Shown here one piece after another: positions 1 through 8,290 of a stretch of DNA of 33,987 nt. The stretch comes from Planctomycetaceae bacterium (GTDB lineage: Bacteria > Planctomycetota > Planctomycetia > Planctomycetales > Planctomycetaceae). Position 1 is the stretch's first letter. Each line of letters opens with the position of its first letter. The notes under the pieces are model-generated. The model ran no database searches. It saw nothing but the letters and a program-made list of their open reading frames with translations, and was not told where the DNA came from. A program made the translations under genes and the position numbers. The stretch is from contig JABURQ010000064.1 in assembly GCA_014762625.1 (NCBI GenBank), forward strand, positions 1-33,987, in the 5' to 3' direction.

Positions 1-1007
1 GCGTAAAATCGATGACGACCGATCAATTCACTCACGCTCCCGCTCAGTTATTTCTGAACAGCGGGAGTCCGATTCCGGGACGCCCATCGATGGGTTCCTG
101 GGTCACTTATGGCCTGGGAAGCGAAGCGAACGACCTTCCCGGCTTTGTGGTGCTTTCGACGGGAGGGGGAACCAGCGGCGGTGCCTCCAACTGGACCAAC
201 GGCTTTCTTCCCGGACGCTATGCGGGCGTTCCTTTCCGCTCTCAGGGAGATCCCATTTTGAACGTCTCGAATCCGGACGGACTCTCCACCGGGCAACAGC
301 GAGAATCACTCGATTTGATTCGCCAACTCAATCAGCAGCAGTACGAGAAGTTACACGATCCTCAGATCGCCACGCGCATCAACGCCTACGAAATGGCCTA
401 TCGGATGCAGGCCCGAGCCCCCGAACTGATGGATCTCGGCTCGGAAACCAAACAGACCCTGGAAAGCTACGGAGCTGTGCCGGGAAAATCCTCGTTCGCA
501 AATAACTGTCTGCTCGCGCGACGGTTGATCGAACGGGGGGTGCGCTTTGTAAACGTCTACCATAAAGGGTGGGATCATCACAGTAACGTCGAAGGGGGGC
601 TGCGTGGGCAATGCGGACAAACGGACCGCCCCGCAGCGGCTCTCGTGAAAGATCTGAAGGAGCGGGGACTGCTTGAAGAGACCCTCGTTATCTGGGGGGG
701 AGAATTCGGACGGACGCCGATGGTGGAATCGTCCGCCTCTCTGGGGCGGAAACTGGGACGCGACCACCACCCGCAATCGTACGCCATGTGGTTTGCCGGC
801 GGCGGTGTCAAAACGGGGCAAACGATCGGGCAAACCGACGAGCTCGGTTTTCACATCACCGAGGATCGCGTCCACGTTCACGATCTGCAGGCGACGATCC
901 TGCATCTTCTGGGACTCGATCACGAACGACTGACGTTCACCTATCAGGGGCGACAATTCCGTCTGACCGACGTCCACGGCGAACTGGTGGAAAAACTGCT
1001 GGCGTAG
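1..1007 (+). CDS. DUF1501 domain-containing protein, 3' part (5' end outside window)
   Basis: The reading frame is open to the left edge (V-K-S-M-T-T-D-Q-F at the start), so the ATG at 12 is very probably internal and this is the C-terminal part of a longer protein; full-length relatives are about 430-480 residues. The visible part carries the hallmarks of the planctomycete DUF1501 (sulfatase/alkaline phosphatase-like fold) family: [53 protein letters not shown] and the terminal [16 protein letters not shown]. Family members are usually Tat-exported and encoded next to DUF1549/DUF1553 cytochrome-like proteins; that partner would lie upstream, beyond the window. Their biochemical role is not firmly established. 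No start, RBS or signal peptide can be assessed here. Family assignment is near certain; function is not inferred. Confidence 0.93.
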   Translation, partial: VKSMTTDQFTHAPAQLFLNSGSPIPGRPSMGSWVTYGLGSEANDLPGFVVLSTGGGTSGGASNWTNGFLPGRYAGVPFRSQGDPILNVSNPDGLSTGQQRESLDLIRQLNQQQYEKLHDPQIATRINAYEMAYRMQARAPELMDLGSETKQTLESYGAVPGKSSFANNCLLARRLIERGVRFVNVYHKGWDHHSNVEGGLRGQCGQTDRPAAALVKDLKERGLLEETLVIWGGEFGRTPMVESSASLGRKLGRDHHPQSYAMWFAGGGVKTGQTIGQTDELGFHITEDRVHVHDLQATILHLLGLDHERLTFTYQGRQFRLTDVHGELVEKLLA

Positions 1008-1128
1008 ACGCTTTTCAGTCGGAAAAATATGGATTTTTTCCGTTCCGCCGCAAGCAGTCGAAGCACTAAATTCGTAGGATGAATGTCCCTTCATCCGCTG
1101 ATCTTCTCCGTTCCGGAAAGTCTGCTCC
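1008..1128. other. Intergenic gap with two small hairpins
   Basis: Between the DUF1501 gene and the solute-binding protein gene there are two inverted repeats. At 1020-1042 an A-rich arm (cggaaaaa) faces a T-rich arm (tttttccg), giving a terminator-like hairpin of weak stability. At 1077-1096 ggatgaa and ttcatcc form a perfect 7-bp stem with a 6-nt loop and no following T-tract. Either could end DUF1501 transcription, but neither is a textbook terminator. Confidence 0.3.
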
Positions 1129-2613
1129 ATGTTCCTGAAAAGACAATTATCTCACTACTCATTTTGGGGGACTCTGATCTGCTCGATCGCCCTGCTCTCG
1201 CTGCCCCTCGGCTGTGATTCTGACGACGACGAGGATCGACAGGTGATCGAGGAAGTGATCACATTTTCGGACGAGGTGGTCACCATCCTCTATCCACAGG
1301 AGATTGAAGGAGCGCTGAGCTGGAAGCCCCCGTTGGATGAATGGAAAGCCCAGACACTCGGTCAGGTGGAACTTGTTGTCTACAGTGACCTCGATGAGCT
1401 GCTGGAGAAACAGGTCGCCGACCCCGCCTCCAATATGATCCTTTTTTACCCGCGCACCGAGTTTGCAAAAATTGGATCGAAAAAACTGTTTCAACCAATC
1501 CCCGAAATTCTCCAGGGTCCGGACGATCTGGACCTACGGGATTTGTTTGACGCTCTCGGCAATTCCGTAATCGAATGGAACGGCGAACCGGCCGTCATTC
1601 CGATCCGTGAACCGATGCTGTTGTTGTATTATCGTTCCGATTTGCTCGAAGCAGCGGGAAAAGAACCTCCCGCCTCCTGGGACGAATATCGGGAATTGCT
1701 GAAGTCGCTTTCGAACTGGGCACCGGGGTTGACCGCGGTCGAACCCTGGGGACCAGACTACCGTCCGGTCAGCTACCTCACACACACTTTGCCTTACGCC
1801 AAAACCCGCGGAAATTACTCGGTCTTTTTCGACTACCGTAGCGGCGAACCGCTGGTCGATTCTCCCGGATTCGCAGAGGGTATCGCGCAATGTCGCGAAC
1901 TGTTACCGCTGCTGGCCCCCGAATCGTTGCAGATGAGTCCCGACGATTGTATTGACGAAATTCGGCAGGGCCGCGCCGCGATGGCGATCGGGAGCGCTTT
2001 CGATTCGGTGAGTGATAGCGGCGGAACTCCGAAACCGGATGATTATCCCGTCTCGGTCGTCCCCATTCCGGGAGCAGCCAAAGTGTTCGATTCAGGGAGA
2101 GACTCCTGGCGCGATCTGGAGGGGGAAGTCAACCGTGTGATGGTGACGGGATGGGACGGGCTCTCCGTCAGCATCCTGAAAGGGGTAAGAGGTGAGGAGA
2201 ACACCGCTGCCTGGAACCTGCTGAGAAGCCTGCTGATCGATTATTCTGCAAACAGTTTTGTGCCGGGATATCGAACCTCCACCCGACTCTCGACCTCGAC
2301 GCAAATCTGGTCCCCTCGATTCCCTCATCTCAACGAACGGTCTCATGTGGAGGCTGTCAGTGAGAGCCTGAAAGAGTCGGAGGTGGTCCCCGCGTTGATG
2401 ATCGATCACCGCGATGAGTTCCTGAAAGAACTCTCGACCATGATCGATCAGGCGATTATCGAGAAAGCCGTTTCCCCCCACGAAGCCCTGGCGACGTTAG
2501 CGACTCGCTGGTCTGAACTGATGGAAAAATACGGACGGGAAGAAACGCTCTCCTCCTACGCATCCGGACTGGGAGTCACGATCCGTAACCTCAAACCGGC
2601 CTCCTCTCGATAA
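1129..2613 (+). CDS. ABC-type extracellular solute-binding lipoprotein (orphan)
   Basis: A 494-residue secreted protein. The N-terminus has a hydrophobic segment (about residues 12-27) ending at Cys29 in PLGC, a lipobox-like site with an unusual Pro at -3, followed by a very acidic DSDDDED stretch, so a lipid-anchored periplasmic protein is likely. The body resembles family 1 (sugar-type) solute-binding proteins: a short N-lobe, then PAVIPIREPMLLLYYRSDLL, where such proteins have the conserved 'lyYNkdlfe' segment, then PPASWDEYRELL, and a later GRAAMAIGSAFD region. No permease or ATPase genes are adjacent, so the transported solute cannot be guessed and the protein may serve a remote transporter or act as a sensor. 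A weak GGAA lies about ten bases before the ATG. The gene ends just before a strong terminator. Confidence 0.75.
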   Translation: MFLKRQLSHYSFWGTLICSIALLSLPLGCDSDDDEDRQVIEEVITFSDEVVTILYPQEIEGALSWKPPLDEWKAQTLGQVELVVYSDLDELLEKQVADPASNMILFYPRTEFAKIGSKKLFQPIPEILQGPDDLDLRDLFDALGNSVIEWNGEPAVIPIREPMLLLYYRSDLLEAAGKEPPASWDEYRELLKSLSNWAPGLTAVEPWGPDYRPVSYLTHTLPYAKTRGNYSVFFDYRSGEPLVDSPGFAEGIAQCRELLPLLAPESLQMSPDDCIDEIRQGRAAMAIGSAFDSVSDSGGTPKPDDYPVSVVPIPGAAKVFDSGRDSWRDLEGEVNRVMVTGWDGLSVSILKGVRGEENTAAWNLLRSLLIDYSANSFVPGYRTSTRLSTSTQIWSPRFPHLNERSHVEAVSESLKESEVVPALMIDHRDEFLKELSTMIDQAIIEKAVSPHEALATLATRWSELMEKYGREETLSSYASGLGVTIRNLKPASSR

Positions 2614-2657
2614 AGCCGATCCCAATCTAACAATCAATTCGTCAAACAGAGCCCAAA

Positions 2658-2696
2658 ATAAAAGCCTCGCCGAAATTTATCGGACGAGGCTTTTAT
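2658..2696. terminator. Strong bidirectional terminator between solute-binding protein gene and rpsT
   Basis: Arms 2658-2669 (ataaaagcctcg) and 2685-2696 (cgaggcttttat) form a perfect 12-bp stem, extended by ccga/tcgg near the loop. The A-rich and T-rich ends give a U-tract in both directions, stronger on the minus strand. It sits between the convergent ends of the solute-binding protein gene and rpsT and should serve both. Confidence 0.9.
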
Positions 2697-2718
2697 CTAT
2701 GTCGATCTGCAAGCGGCT

Positions 2719-2988
2719 TCAGGAAGCGAAGGCTTTTTTCATTTGCTTCGAGAGTCGGGATTTCGTCCGTGCTGCCGCATTTTTGTGAATCAGATTTTTG
2801 CTGGCCGCCTGATCCAGTTTTTTCGTCACCCGTTGAAAAGCGGCTTTGGCTTTCTCTTCGTCTCCAGCCTCCACAGCTTCGCGAACTCGTTTAACGTAGG
2901 TCCGTAAAGCCGAACGGTGCATACGGTTACGATCACGACGTTTCAGGCTTTTACGAAGGGCTTTATCAGCGTTAGGTGTATTCGGCAT
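2719..2988 (-). CDS. rpsT: 30S ribosomal protein S20
   Basis: An 89-residue, strongly basic protein with the bS20 pattern: [21 protein letters not shown] at the start (typically 'MANIKSAKKRIRQSEKRR' in other bacteria), a central helix [24 protein letters not shown], and the conserved ending [20 protein letters not shown]. It binds 16S rRNA early in assembly of the small subunit. Length is normal for the family. It stands alone, as rpsT usually does, with its own strong downstream terminator; the next gene upstream on the same strand is a TPR protein 161 bp away, so a separate promoter is likely. No leader structure was recognised. Confidence 0.97.
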   Translation of the reverse strand: MPNTPNADKALRKSLKRRDRNRMHRSALRTYVKRVREAVEAGDEEKAKAAFQRVTKKLDQAASKNLIHKNAAARTKSRLSKQMKKAFAS

Positions 2989-3149
2989 ATTTGTGGTTCG
3001 TCACTTGAATGAACGGATTCTTCGAAGTTTACTCGTCGGAGCCACCCCGACCAAGCGATCCAATCTAGAAAACTGGCGGCGAAATGTCCACTCTACGGCA
3101 GCCAGTGTTACAGCAAATTTGAGTGTTTTTCCGTCTCCAGAGTGGGAAA

Positions 3150-4613
3150 TTACTCCTCTTCTTCACCCTGGACATTTTCCAGGCGCTGCAAAGCGTCCCG
3201 ATACTCGTAATTAACCCCGATCACCTCGTTGTAGTGTTCAATCGCTTTCGCGTAGTCCTTTTTGGCTTCGTATAGTTTCCCCAGCCAGTAATGAGCCTCG
3301 CAGAACAGATCGGGCTGATCGTGAGTGTTGATCGCTGGCAGGGCCTTATTCAAGCTGGAGATCGCCAAAGTCGCCTTCTTCACCGCGATGAAACATTTCG
3401 CCAGTAACACGCCGACATCCGCCGTCAATCGCTGATCGGCACTCGCTTTCTGGAGCAGCGGGATCGCTTTCTCGTGCTGATTGACTAAATGGAGCCGTTT
3501 TGCCAATTCAAACTTCAACCGGTTATCGCGGGGATAGGTTTCGACACGACCACTGAAGACGGAAATTTCCTGTTTAACCAGTTCTTCCTTGAGAGCTTTC
3601 GCGTTCTCTTTCGCAACTTCATCCTTAGGATCGGATGCCATGGCGGACTTCGCCAGTTCGACATTATTGCGGGTGATGTCGAGCTGAACGTCCTCCAGCA
3701 ATTCGCGAACTTTCGGATCGCCGCTCACCTGCTGGGCTTGCGTCAAGGTTTCAGCCGCTTGTTCGAGCTGTTTCTGTCCCCGGTAATATTCGGCCAGCTT
3801 AAGGTAAGGTTCGACTTCTTCGGGGTTCTTGCGAACCGCACGTTGCAGGTCGGCTTCCTTCGACATGCCCGGTCCGATTTCCTTCTGTCCCGATTTTGAG
3901 GCGGCGGGATCGAAATCGTCGTAGGCGTTTTTCTGTTCCTGCTTGACCGACTTGGTATCGTCGGCATCTTCATAACCGCCACGATCCATCACAGTCGCCG
4001 CATGCAACTGCGTCACTTTCGATCGGGCATCCGAATCCATGGGGTCGATCTGATGAATGCGGTCCCAGATCTTGATCGCCTCGTCGTACTTGGCTTGAAC
4101 TTCCAACGCCTCCGCTAGCTTGCGCAGATAATCGAGGTTCTCCTTGTCCTGATCGATGGCCCATTTGTAGTTGACGGCGGCCATGTTGTGAAAACCGCGC
4201 TCGAAGCAGGCGCGTCCCAGTTCCGCCAAGAGTCCCGCATCCCAGGGATTAACGCTCAAGCCTTCTTCGGCCAGATTGTCAGCCTCGTTCCACTCCTCTT
4301 TGGCAGCCGCTTTTTTGACTTTGTTTCGAATCCCACGGAGCTTCATCCCCGACATCCGGGCTCCCGTCCCGTTGTTGCCGTGGACTTGTCGTTGGGCGAG
4401 TCGCAAGTGAAAACGAAAGTCCTGATTTTCAGGATCGAGTTTGACGGCGTTACGCCACATCTCGACGGCGTAGTCCCAGTTCTGTTTTTGCTCCGCCTGC
4501 GTGGCGCGGGTAAAAAACTGTCGAGCGATTTTGCGTTTTTCTTCTGGAGAGGCCAATCGTCTGCCCTCGAAATAGTGGGGGTCTGGAATGAGAAAGGGGT
4601 GGCCTGAATCCAC
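3150..4613 (-). CDS. Tetratricopeptide repeat (TPR) protein
   Basis: A 487-residue, largely helical protein with TPR-like repeats in two blocks. The first (about residues 30-210) contains units such as WDYAVEMWRNAVKLDPEN, FHNMAAVNYKWAIDQDKEN and YDEAIKIWDRIHQIDPMD. The second (about 265-480) includes EEVEPYLKLAEYYRGQKQLE and YAKAIEHYNEVIGVNYEY. A charged, low-complexity linker (about 215-255) separates them. There is no signal peptide or membrane segment, so a cytoplasmic scaffold or assembly factor is likely; partner unknown. The annotated start is GTG (complement of 4611-4613) without a convincing Shine-Dalgarno, so the true start could differ by some codons. It lies divergent to the DUF1080 gene and upstream of rpsT. 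Confidence 0.85.
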   Translation of the reverse strand: MDSGHPFLIPDPHYFEGRRLASPEEKRKIARQFFTRATQAEQKQNWDYAVEMWRNAVKLDPENQDFRFHLRLAQRQVHGNNGTGARMSGMKLRGIRNKVKKAAAKEEWNEADNLAEEGLSVNPWDAGLLAELGRACFERGFHNMAAVNYKWAIDQDKENLDYLRKLAEALEVQAKYDEAIKIWDRIHQIDPMDSDARSKVTQLHAATVMDRGGYEDADDTKSVKQEQKNAYDDFDPAASKSGQKEIGPGMSKEADLQRAVRKNPEEVEPYLKLAEYYRGQKQLEQAAETLTQAQQVSGDPKVRELLEDVQLDITRNNVELAKSAMASDPKDEVAKENAKALKEELVKQEISVFSGRVETYPRDNRLKFELAKRLHLVNQHEKAIPLLQKASADQRLTADVGVLLAKCFIAVKKATLAISSLNKALPAINTHDQPDLFCEAHYWLGKLYEAKKDYAKAIEHYNEVIGVNYEYRDALQRLENVQGEEEE

Positions 4614-4795
4614 AAAACAGGCGACCTGATCTTGGCTATAAATCCTAACAGAGAAACTGCTTCAGGAAAAGACGCAGTCTGAATCCCGGTCAAATCGGTG
4701 CTTGCATTTCGCTCGTTCTCGTTTCAGAATTTTAGCCTGAGGGAGCTTCACACCAACTGTCTGACTGAATTTCCACCAGCGCGAAGGTATCCACC

Positions 4796-5794
4796 ATGCA
4801 TCGATTTCTTGCTCATTTAGTAATCTGGGGGACAGTTTTCACACTAATCCAAAATCCCGAGTGCCTCTGGAGTCAGGAGCCTGTGGAGACGCTGGATCCT
4901 CAGCAAGCAGGCGAAGATTTCCGCTTTCAGGGAGAATATCGCGGAGAAGTACAAACGGACGATGGCCCGCTTCCTCTGGGACTGCAAGTGATCGCCCTGG
5001 GGAAAGGAAACTTCGAGGCCAAAGCCTACACGGGTGGTCTCCCCGGAGCGGGGTGGGATGGCGAGGAAGTTCTCTCAGCCAAAGGAACTCTCAGCGACGG
5101 GAAAGTGACCATCACCGCCAAACAAGGGTCGGCGGTCCTCTCCAACGGGCAGGCGGTCGTCTCCAATCCAGACGGACAAGTCGTCGGCACTCTGAACCAG
5201 ATCGTCCGGAAATCTCCAACTCTGGGTGCCAAACCGCCGGAAAACGCCATCGTGCTTTTCGATGGCACCTCGGCAGAACAGTTCGAGAATGGCAAACTTT
5301 CTCCTGAAGGCTGGTTGATCCAGGGGACCAAAACCAAGCTCAAGATGGGGAGCGTCCAGCTACACCTTGAATTCCTGTTGCCATTCAAACCGGAAGCCCG
5401 AGGACAGGGGCGCGGGAACAGCGGCTGTTATCTGCAATCCCGTTACGAGGTGCAGGTTCTCGATTCGTTCGGGCTCGAAGGCAAAAACAACGAGTGCGGT
5501 GGCATTTACTCCGTCAAAGCCCCGGATCTGAATATGTGCTTCCAGCCGCTGTCCTGGCAAACGTACGACATCGATTTTACCGCGGCGACCTTCGACGAAT
5601 CGGGGAAGAAGACGGCGGACGCCCGCATGACCGTCAAACATAACGGCGTTTTGATACACCATAATGTCGCGGTTCCCAAATCGACCACAGCCAGTCCGCT
5701 CAAGGAAGGCCCCGAGCCGGGACCTCTCTATCTGCAGGATCACGGTAACCCGGTTCGCTATCGGAATATCTGGATCGTTCCGCAGGAGGATTAA
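4796..5794 (+). CDS. Secreted DUF1080 (3-keto-disaccharide hydrolase fold) protein
   Basis: A 332-residue exported protein. A hydrophobic leader covers about residues 5-25; the cleavage site is not clear (possibly near WSQ). Residues 40-140 form a beta-rich N-terminal segment. Residues about 150-330 match the DUF1080 domain (concanavalin-like fold, PF06439) that is heavily expanded in planctomycetes: IVLFDGTSAEQF, QGTKTKLKMGSVQLHLEF, GRGNSGCYLQSRYEVQVLDS, and the ending LYLQDHGNPVRYRNIWI. Some members of this family act on 3-keto-glycosides, but many have no known activity, so a carbohydrate-related extracytoplasmic role is an inference. A GAAGG sequence eight bases before the ATG supports the start. 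Convergent with the downstream PLP enzyme gene, with only nine bases between stops. Confidence 0.88.
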   Translation: MHRFLAHLVIWGTVFTLIQNPECLWSQEPVETLDPQQAGEDFRFQGEYRGEVQTDDGPLPLGLQVIALGKGNFEAKAYTGGLPGAGWDGEEVLSAKGTLSDGKVTITAKQGSAVLSNGQAVVSNPDGQVVGTLNQIVRKSPTLGAKPPENAIVLFDGTSAEQFENGKLSPEGWLIQGTKTKLKMGSVQLHLEFLLPFKPEARGQGRGNSGCYLQSRYEVQVLDSFGLEGKNNECGGIYSVKAPDLNMCFQPLSWQTYDIDFTAATFDESGKKTADARMTVKHNGVLIHHNVAVPKSTTASPLKEGPEPGPLYLQDHGNPVRYRNIWIVPQED

Positions 5795-5803
5795 GCGAGC
5801 GTG

Positions 5804-6976
5804 TTAACTCTCCAACGCCTGCTTGAGATCAGCGATGAGATCATCCGGATGCTCGATTCCCACCGACAACCGAATGGTCTGCGTAGTGATGCCGGCTTTG
5901 CGCCGCGCTTCCGGTTCCATGGAGAGGTGAGTCATGCAATCCGGCGAACAGATCAGCGATTGTACGCCTCCCAGCGATTCCGCCAGCAGGAACAAACGGG
6001 TTTTCGTGCAGACCCGTTCTGTGTCTGTCTTGTCCCCTTTGAGTTCAAAACTCAGCATCGCCCCAAACCCTTTCTGCTGAGTTTTGGCCAGTTCATGCTG
6101 AGGGTGGGATTCGAGACCGGGGAAGTAGACGCGATCGACCTGGGGATGACTCTCCAGAAACTTCGCCACCGCCATCGCCCCTTTTTGATGGGCTTCCATC
6201 CGCGGTCCGAGCGTTTTGAGCCCCCTCAAAACGAGCCAAGCGTCAAACGGAGAATTTCCGAGGCCGAGTGAGTTGACCAGAAAATCGACCTGCTCCGCGT
6301 GCTCCTCCGATTTCGACACGACACAGCCTCCCACGACATCGCTGTGTCCGTTGAGATATTTCGTCGTCGAATGCACGACCAGATCCACTCCCATCTCAAA
6401 CGGGCGCTGGAGATACGGCGTGAGGAAGGTATTGTCGGCGATCGTGGTGAGGCCCTTGGCTTTTGCGATCTCAACCACAGCGGCGATATCCACCAGCCTC
6501 ATCAACGGATTCGAGGGCGTTTCTATCCAGATCGCTTTGGTGGCCTCCGTGATCGCCGCCTGTACGTTGGCGGTGTCGCTCATATCCACGAAACTGAATT
6601 GATATCCCATTTTGGTAAAGATCTCGGCAAACAGGCGATACGTTCCCCCGTAGATATCATGTCCCGTGATGATATGGTCGCCGGGCTGGAACAGATGCAG
6701 GACCGTCAGGACCGCCGACATTCCGGTAGACGTGGCTCGACAGGAGAGCCCCCCTTCGAGAGACGCGATATTGTCTTCCAATGCGCGCCGCGTCGGATTT
6801 CCGCTGCGGGTGTAATCGAAACCTTTATTGGTTTCGAGATCTTCCCAGTAGAACGTCGAAGCGGGATAGATCGGCGTCGTACAGCTATTGAAAGTCGTAT
6901 CGATATCGACGCCGGCGTGAACGCTACGCGTCTCGAACTTCATCGCGTCGCTATTTGAATCAGATGCGGCAGCCAT
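5804..6976 (-). CDS. PLP-dependent transsulfuration enzyme (cystathionine gamma-synthase / gamma- or beta-lyase type)
   Basis: A 390-residue member of the Cys/Met metabolism PLP enzyme family, of full normal length. Visible motifs: FDYTRSGNPTRRALEDNIA (residues 54-72), the phosphate-binding ATSTGMSAV (81-89), IETPSNPLMRLVDI (151-164), Asp181 in ADNTFLTPYLQRP, and the Schiff-base Lys206 in HSTTKYLNGHSDVVGG. The C-terminal TIRLSVGIEHPDDLIADL is also typical. These enzymes make or cleave cystathionine in methionine/cysteine interconversion. The exact reaction (MetB, MetC or CGL) cannot be settled from motifs alone, so no symbol is given. An AGGAA seven bases before the ATG supports the start. 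It is divergent from the Ldh2-type oxidoreductase gene. Confidence 0.93.
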   Translation of the reverse strand: MAAASDSNSDAMKFETRSVHAGVDIDTTFNSCTTPIYPASTFYWEDLETNKGFDYTRSGNPTRRALEDNIASLEGGLSCRATSTGMSAVLTVLHLFQPGDHIITGHDIYGGTYRLFAEIFTKMGYQFSFVDMSDTANVQAAITEATKAIWIETPSNPLMRLVDIAAVVEIAKAKGLTTIADNTFLTPYLQRPFEMGVDLVVHSTTKYLNGHSDVVGGCVVSKSEEHAEQVDFLVNSLGLGNSPFDAWLVLRGLKTLGPRMEAHQKGAMAVAKFLESHPQVDRVYFPGLESHPQHELAKTQQKGFGAMLSFELKGDKTDTERVCTKTRLFLLAESLGGVQSLICSPDCMTHLSMEPEARRKAGITTQTIRLSVGIEHPDDLIADLKQALES

Positions 6977-7213
6977 CGGGTCGTTCCTGTGCGGTCCAGT
7001 TAGATTTTCCGGGCGGGCATTTTACGTCATCCGGAAGGTTCAGACAATGAACCGGCTGACTCACTCTCCGCACAAAAGAGAGCCGTTTTTTCGGGCTGCA
7101 TTCGCGAAAAACCGCGAAACGGACGAAATTCCGGTTGGCGAGGATGCCCGAAGTAAGGATGATGAGAGTTCCTGTCCACTTTCCCCCTTAATTTACGTTA
7201 CGGAACCTGCCAG

Positions 7214-8290
7214 ATGTCGATGCTTGGATATCCAAAAGACTCTTCTCAGGAACGTCTAATTGCTGTCGACGACCTGGAGGCATTCATTAAAGCTCTGTTG
7301 ATCAAAAATCGGATGTTTCCGGCGGATGCGAAAATTGCCACCGCACGAATGATCGAGGCCGATATGCGGGGTATCGTCTCCCACGGAACACGTGCTCTGG
7401 AACGCTACCTCCCCTCCATCGAAATGGCCGATATTGACCCCCGAGCTGAAATTGTCACGGAAGTCGATACTCCCGCGATGGCCGTCCTGAACGGCAGCCA
7501 GGGAATGGGACACGTCGCGGCGACCAAAGCAATGCAACTCGCCGTTCAAAAAGCGAAAGCAGTCGGTACGGGGACCGTAGTCGTGAAAAACAGTCACCAT
7601 TACGGCGCTTGCGGGGTTTATGCCTTATTGGCGGCTGAGCAAGGAACGATCGGGTACACCACCACCTCCGCGGGCAAACCGAACGTCGTCGTGCCGGGAA
7701 CGAAAGCGGGGGGTGAGACGAATCACGGAATCGCCTGGGCGTGCCCGAATCCGAACGGAGCCCCCATCGTATTGGATATGGCGGTCGCGGAGAGTTCGTG
7801 GGGAAAAATCGAAACACTGGCGGAATACGGCGTTCCGATTCCCGAACACTGGGCGTTTTCGGAAGAGGGAACTCCCACCACAGACGGGCGTCAAGCCACT
7901 CTGCTCAATCCAATCGCAGGACCGAAAGGCTTCGGTCTCGCCTTTTTTGCGTCGCTGGTCACCGGAGGATTGGGGGGACGAAAACTGGCGATCGAAAAGA
8001 CACGAGCCGTCGCGACCGAAGGGGGAGAACATTTCTTTTACGCCCTCGATATCGAACAGTTCACCGATCGCTCGAAATTCGACGAACGTTTAGCGTCCGC
8101 CATCGAAAAAATTCGCCAGCTCCCGCCGACACCTGAAACCGACCGAGTCACTCTGCCCGGCGAACGGGAATGGGAAATGGCTCAACAAACGCGTCAGGAC
8201 GGCCTCTCGCTGCACGAGAAACATGTCGCTGCTTTGGAACAACTGGGACGTCAGCACAAAGTGGACGTCCCCTGGAAGACGACGTCATGA
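7214..8290 (+). CDS. Ldh2/malate dehydrogenase-family NAD(P)-dependent oxidoreductase
   Basis: A 358-residue protein of the Ldh_2 (malate/L-lactate dehydrogenase, PF02615) family, full length. Motifs: ADMRGIVSHGTRAL (residues 50-62), NGSQGMGHVAATKAM (93-107), the catalytic-histidine region VVVKNSHHYGACG (122-134; usually N-S-N/H-H-F/Y-G), VLDMAVAESSWGKI (187-199), and GPKGFGLAFF (236-245). Members reduce or oxidise 2-oxo/2-hydroxy acids or related imino acids with NAD(P); the substrate cannot be read from sequence. Two ATG codons (7214, 7220) are possible starts; neither has a good Shine-Dalgarno. The stop codon overlaps the start of the DUF1570 gene (ATGA), suggesting one mRNA and coupled translation. 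Confidence 0.92.
   Translation: MSMLGYPKDSSQERLIAVDDLEAFIKALLIKNRMFPADAKIATARMIEADMRGIVSHGTRALERYLPSIEMADIDPRAEIVTEVDTPAMAVLNGSQGMGHVAATKAMQLAVQKAKAVGTGTVVVKNSHHYGACGVYALLAAEQGTIGYTTTSAGKPNVVVPGTKAGGETNHGIAWACPNPNGAPIVLDMAVAESSWGKIETLAEYGVPIPEHWAFSEEGTPTTDGRQATLLNPIAGPKGFGLAFFASLVTGGLGGRKLAIEKTRAVATEGGEHFFYALDIEQFTDRSKFDERLASAIEKIRQLPPTPETDRVTLPGEREWEMAQQTRQDGLSLHEKHVAALEQLGRQHKVDVPWKTTS

Noticed and set aside
351-1130. 259-codon minus-strand frame
   Set aside because: Antisense to the DUF1501 gene, which has strong family motifs; the antisense translation has none.
7047-7259. 70-codon plus-strand frame upstream of the Ldh2 gene
   Set aside because: No Shine-Dalgarno, no family features, overlaps the Ldh2 start; most likely a chance frame in the divergent promoter region.
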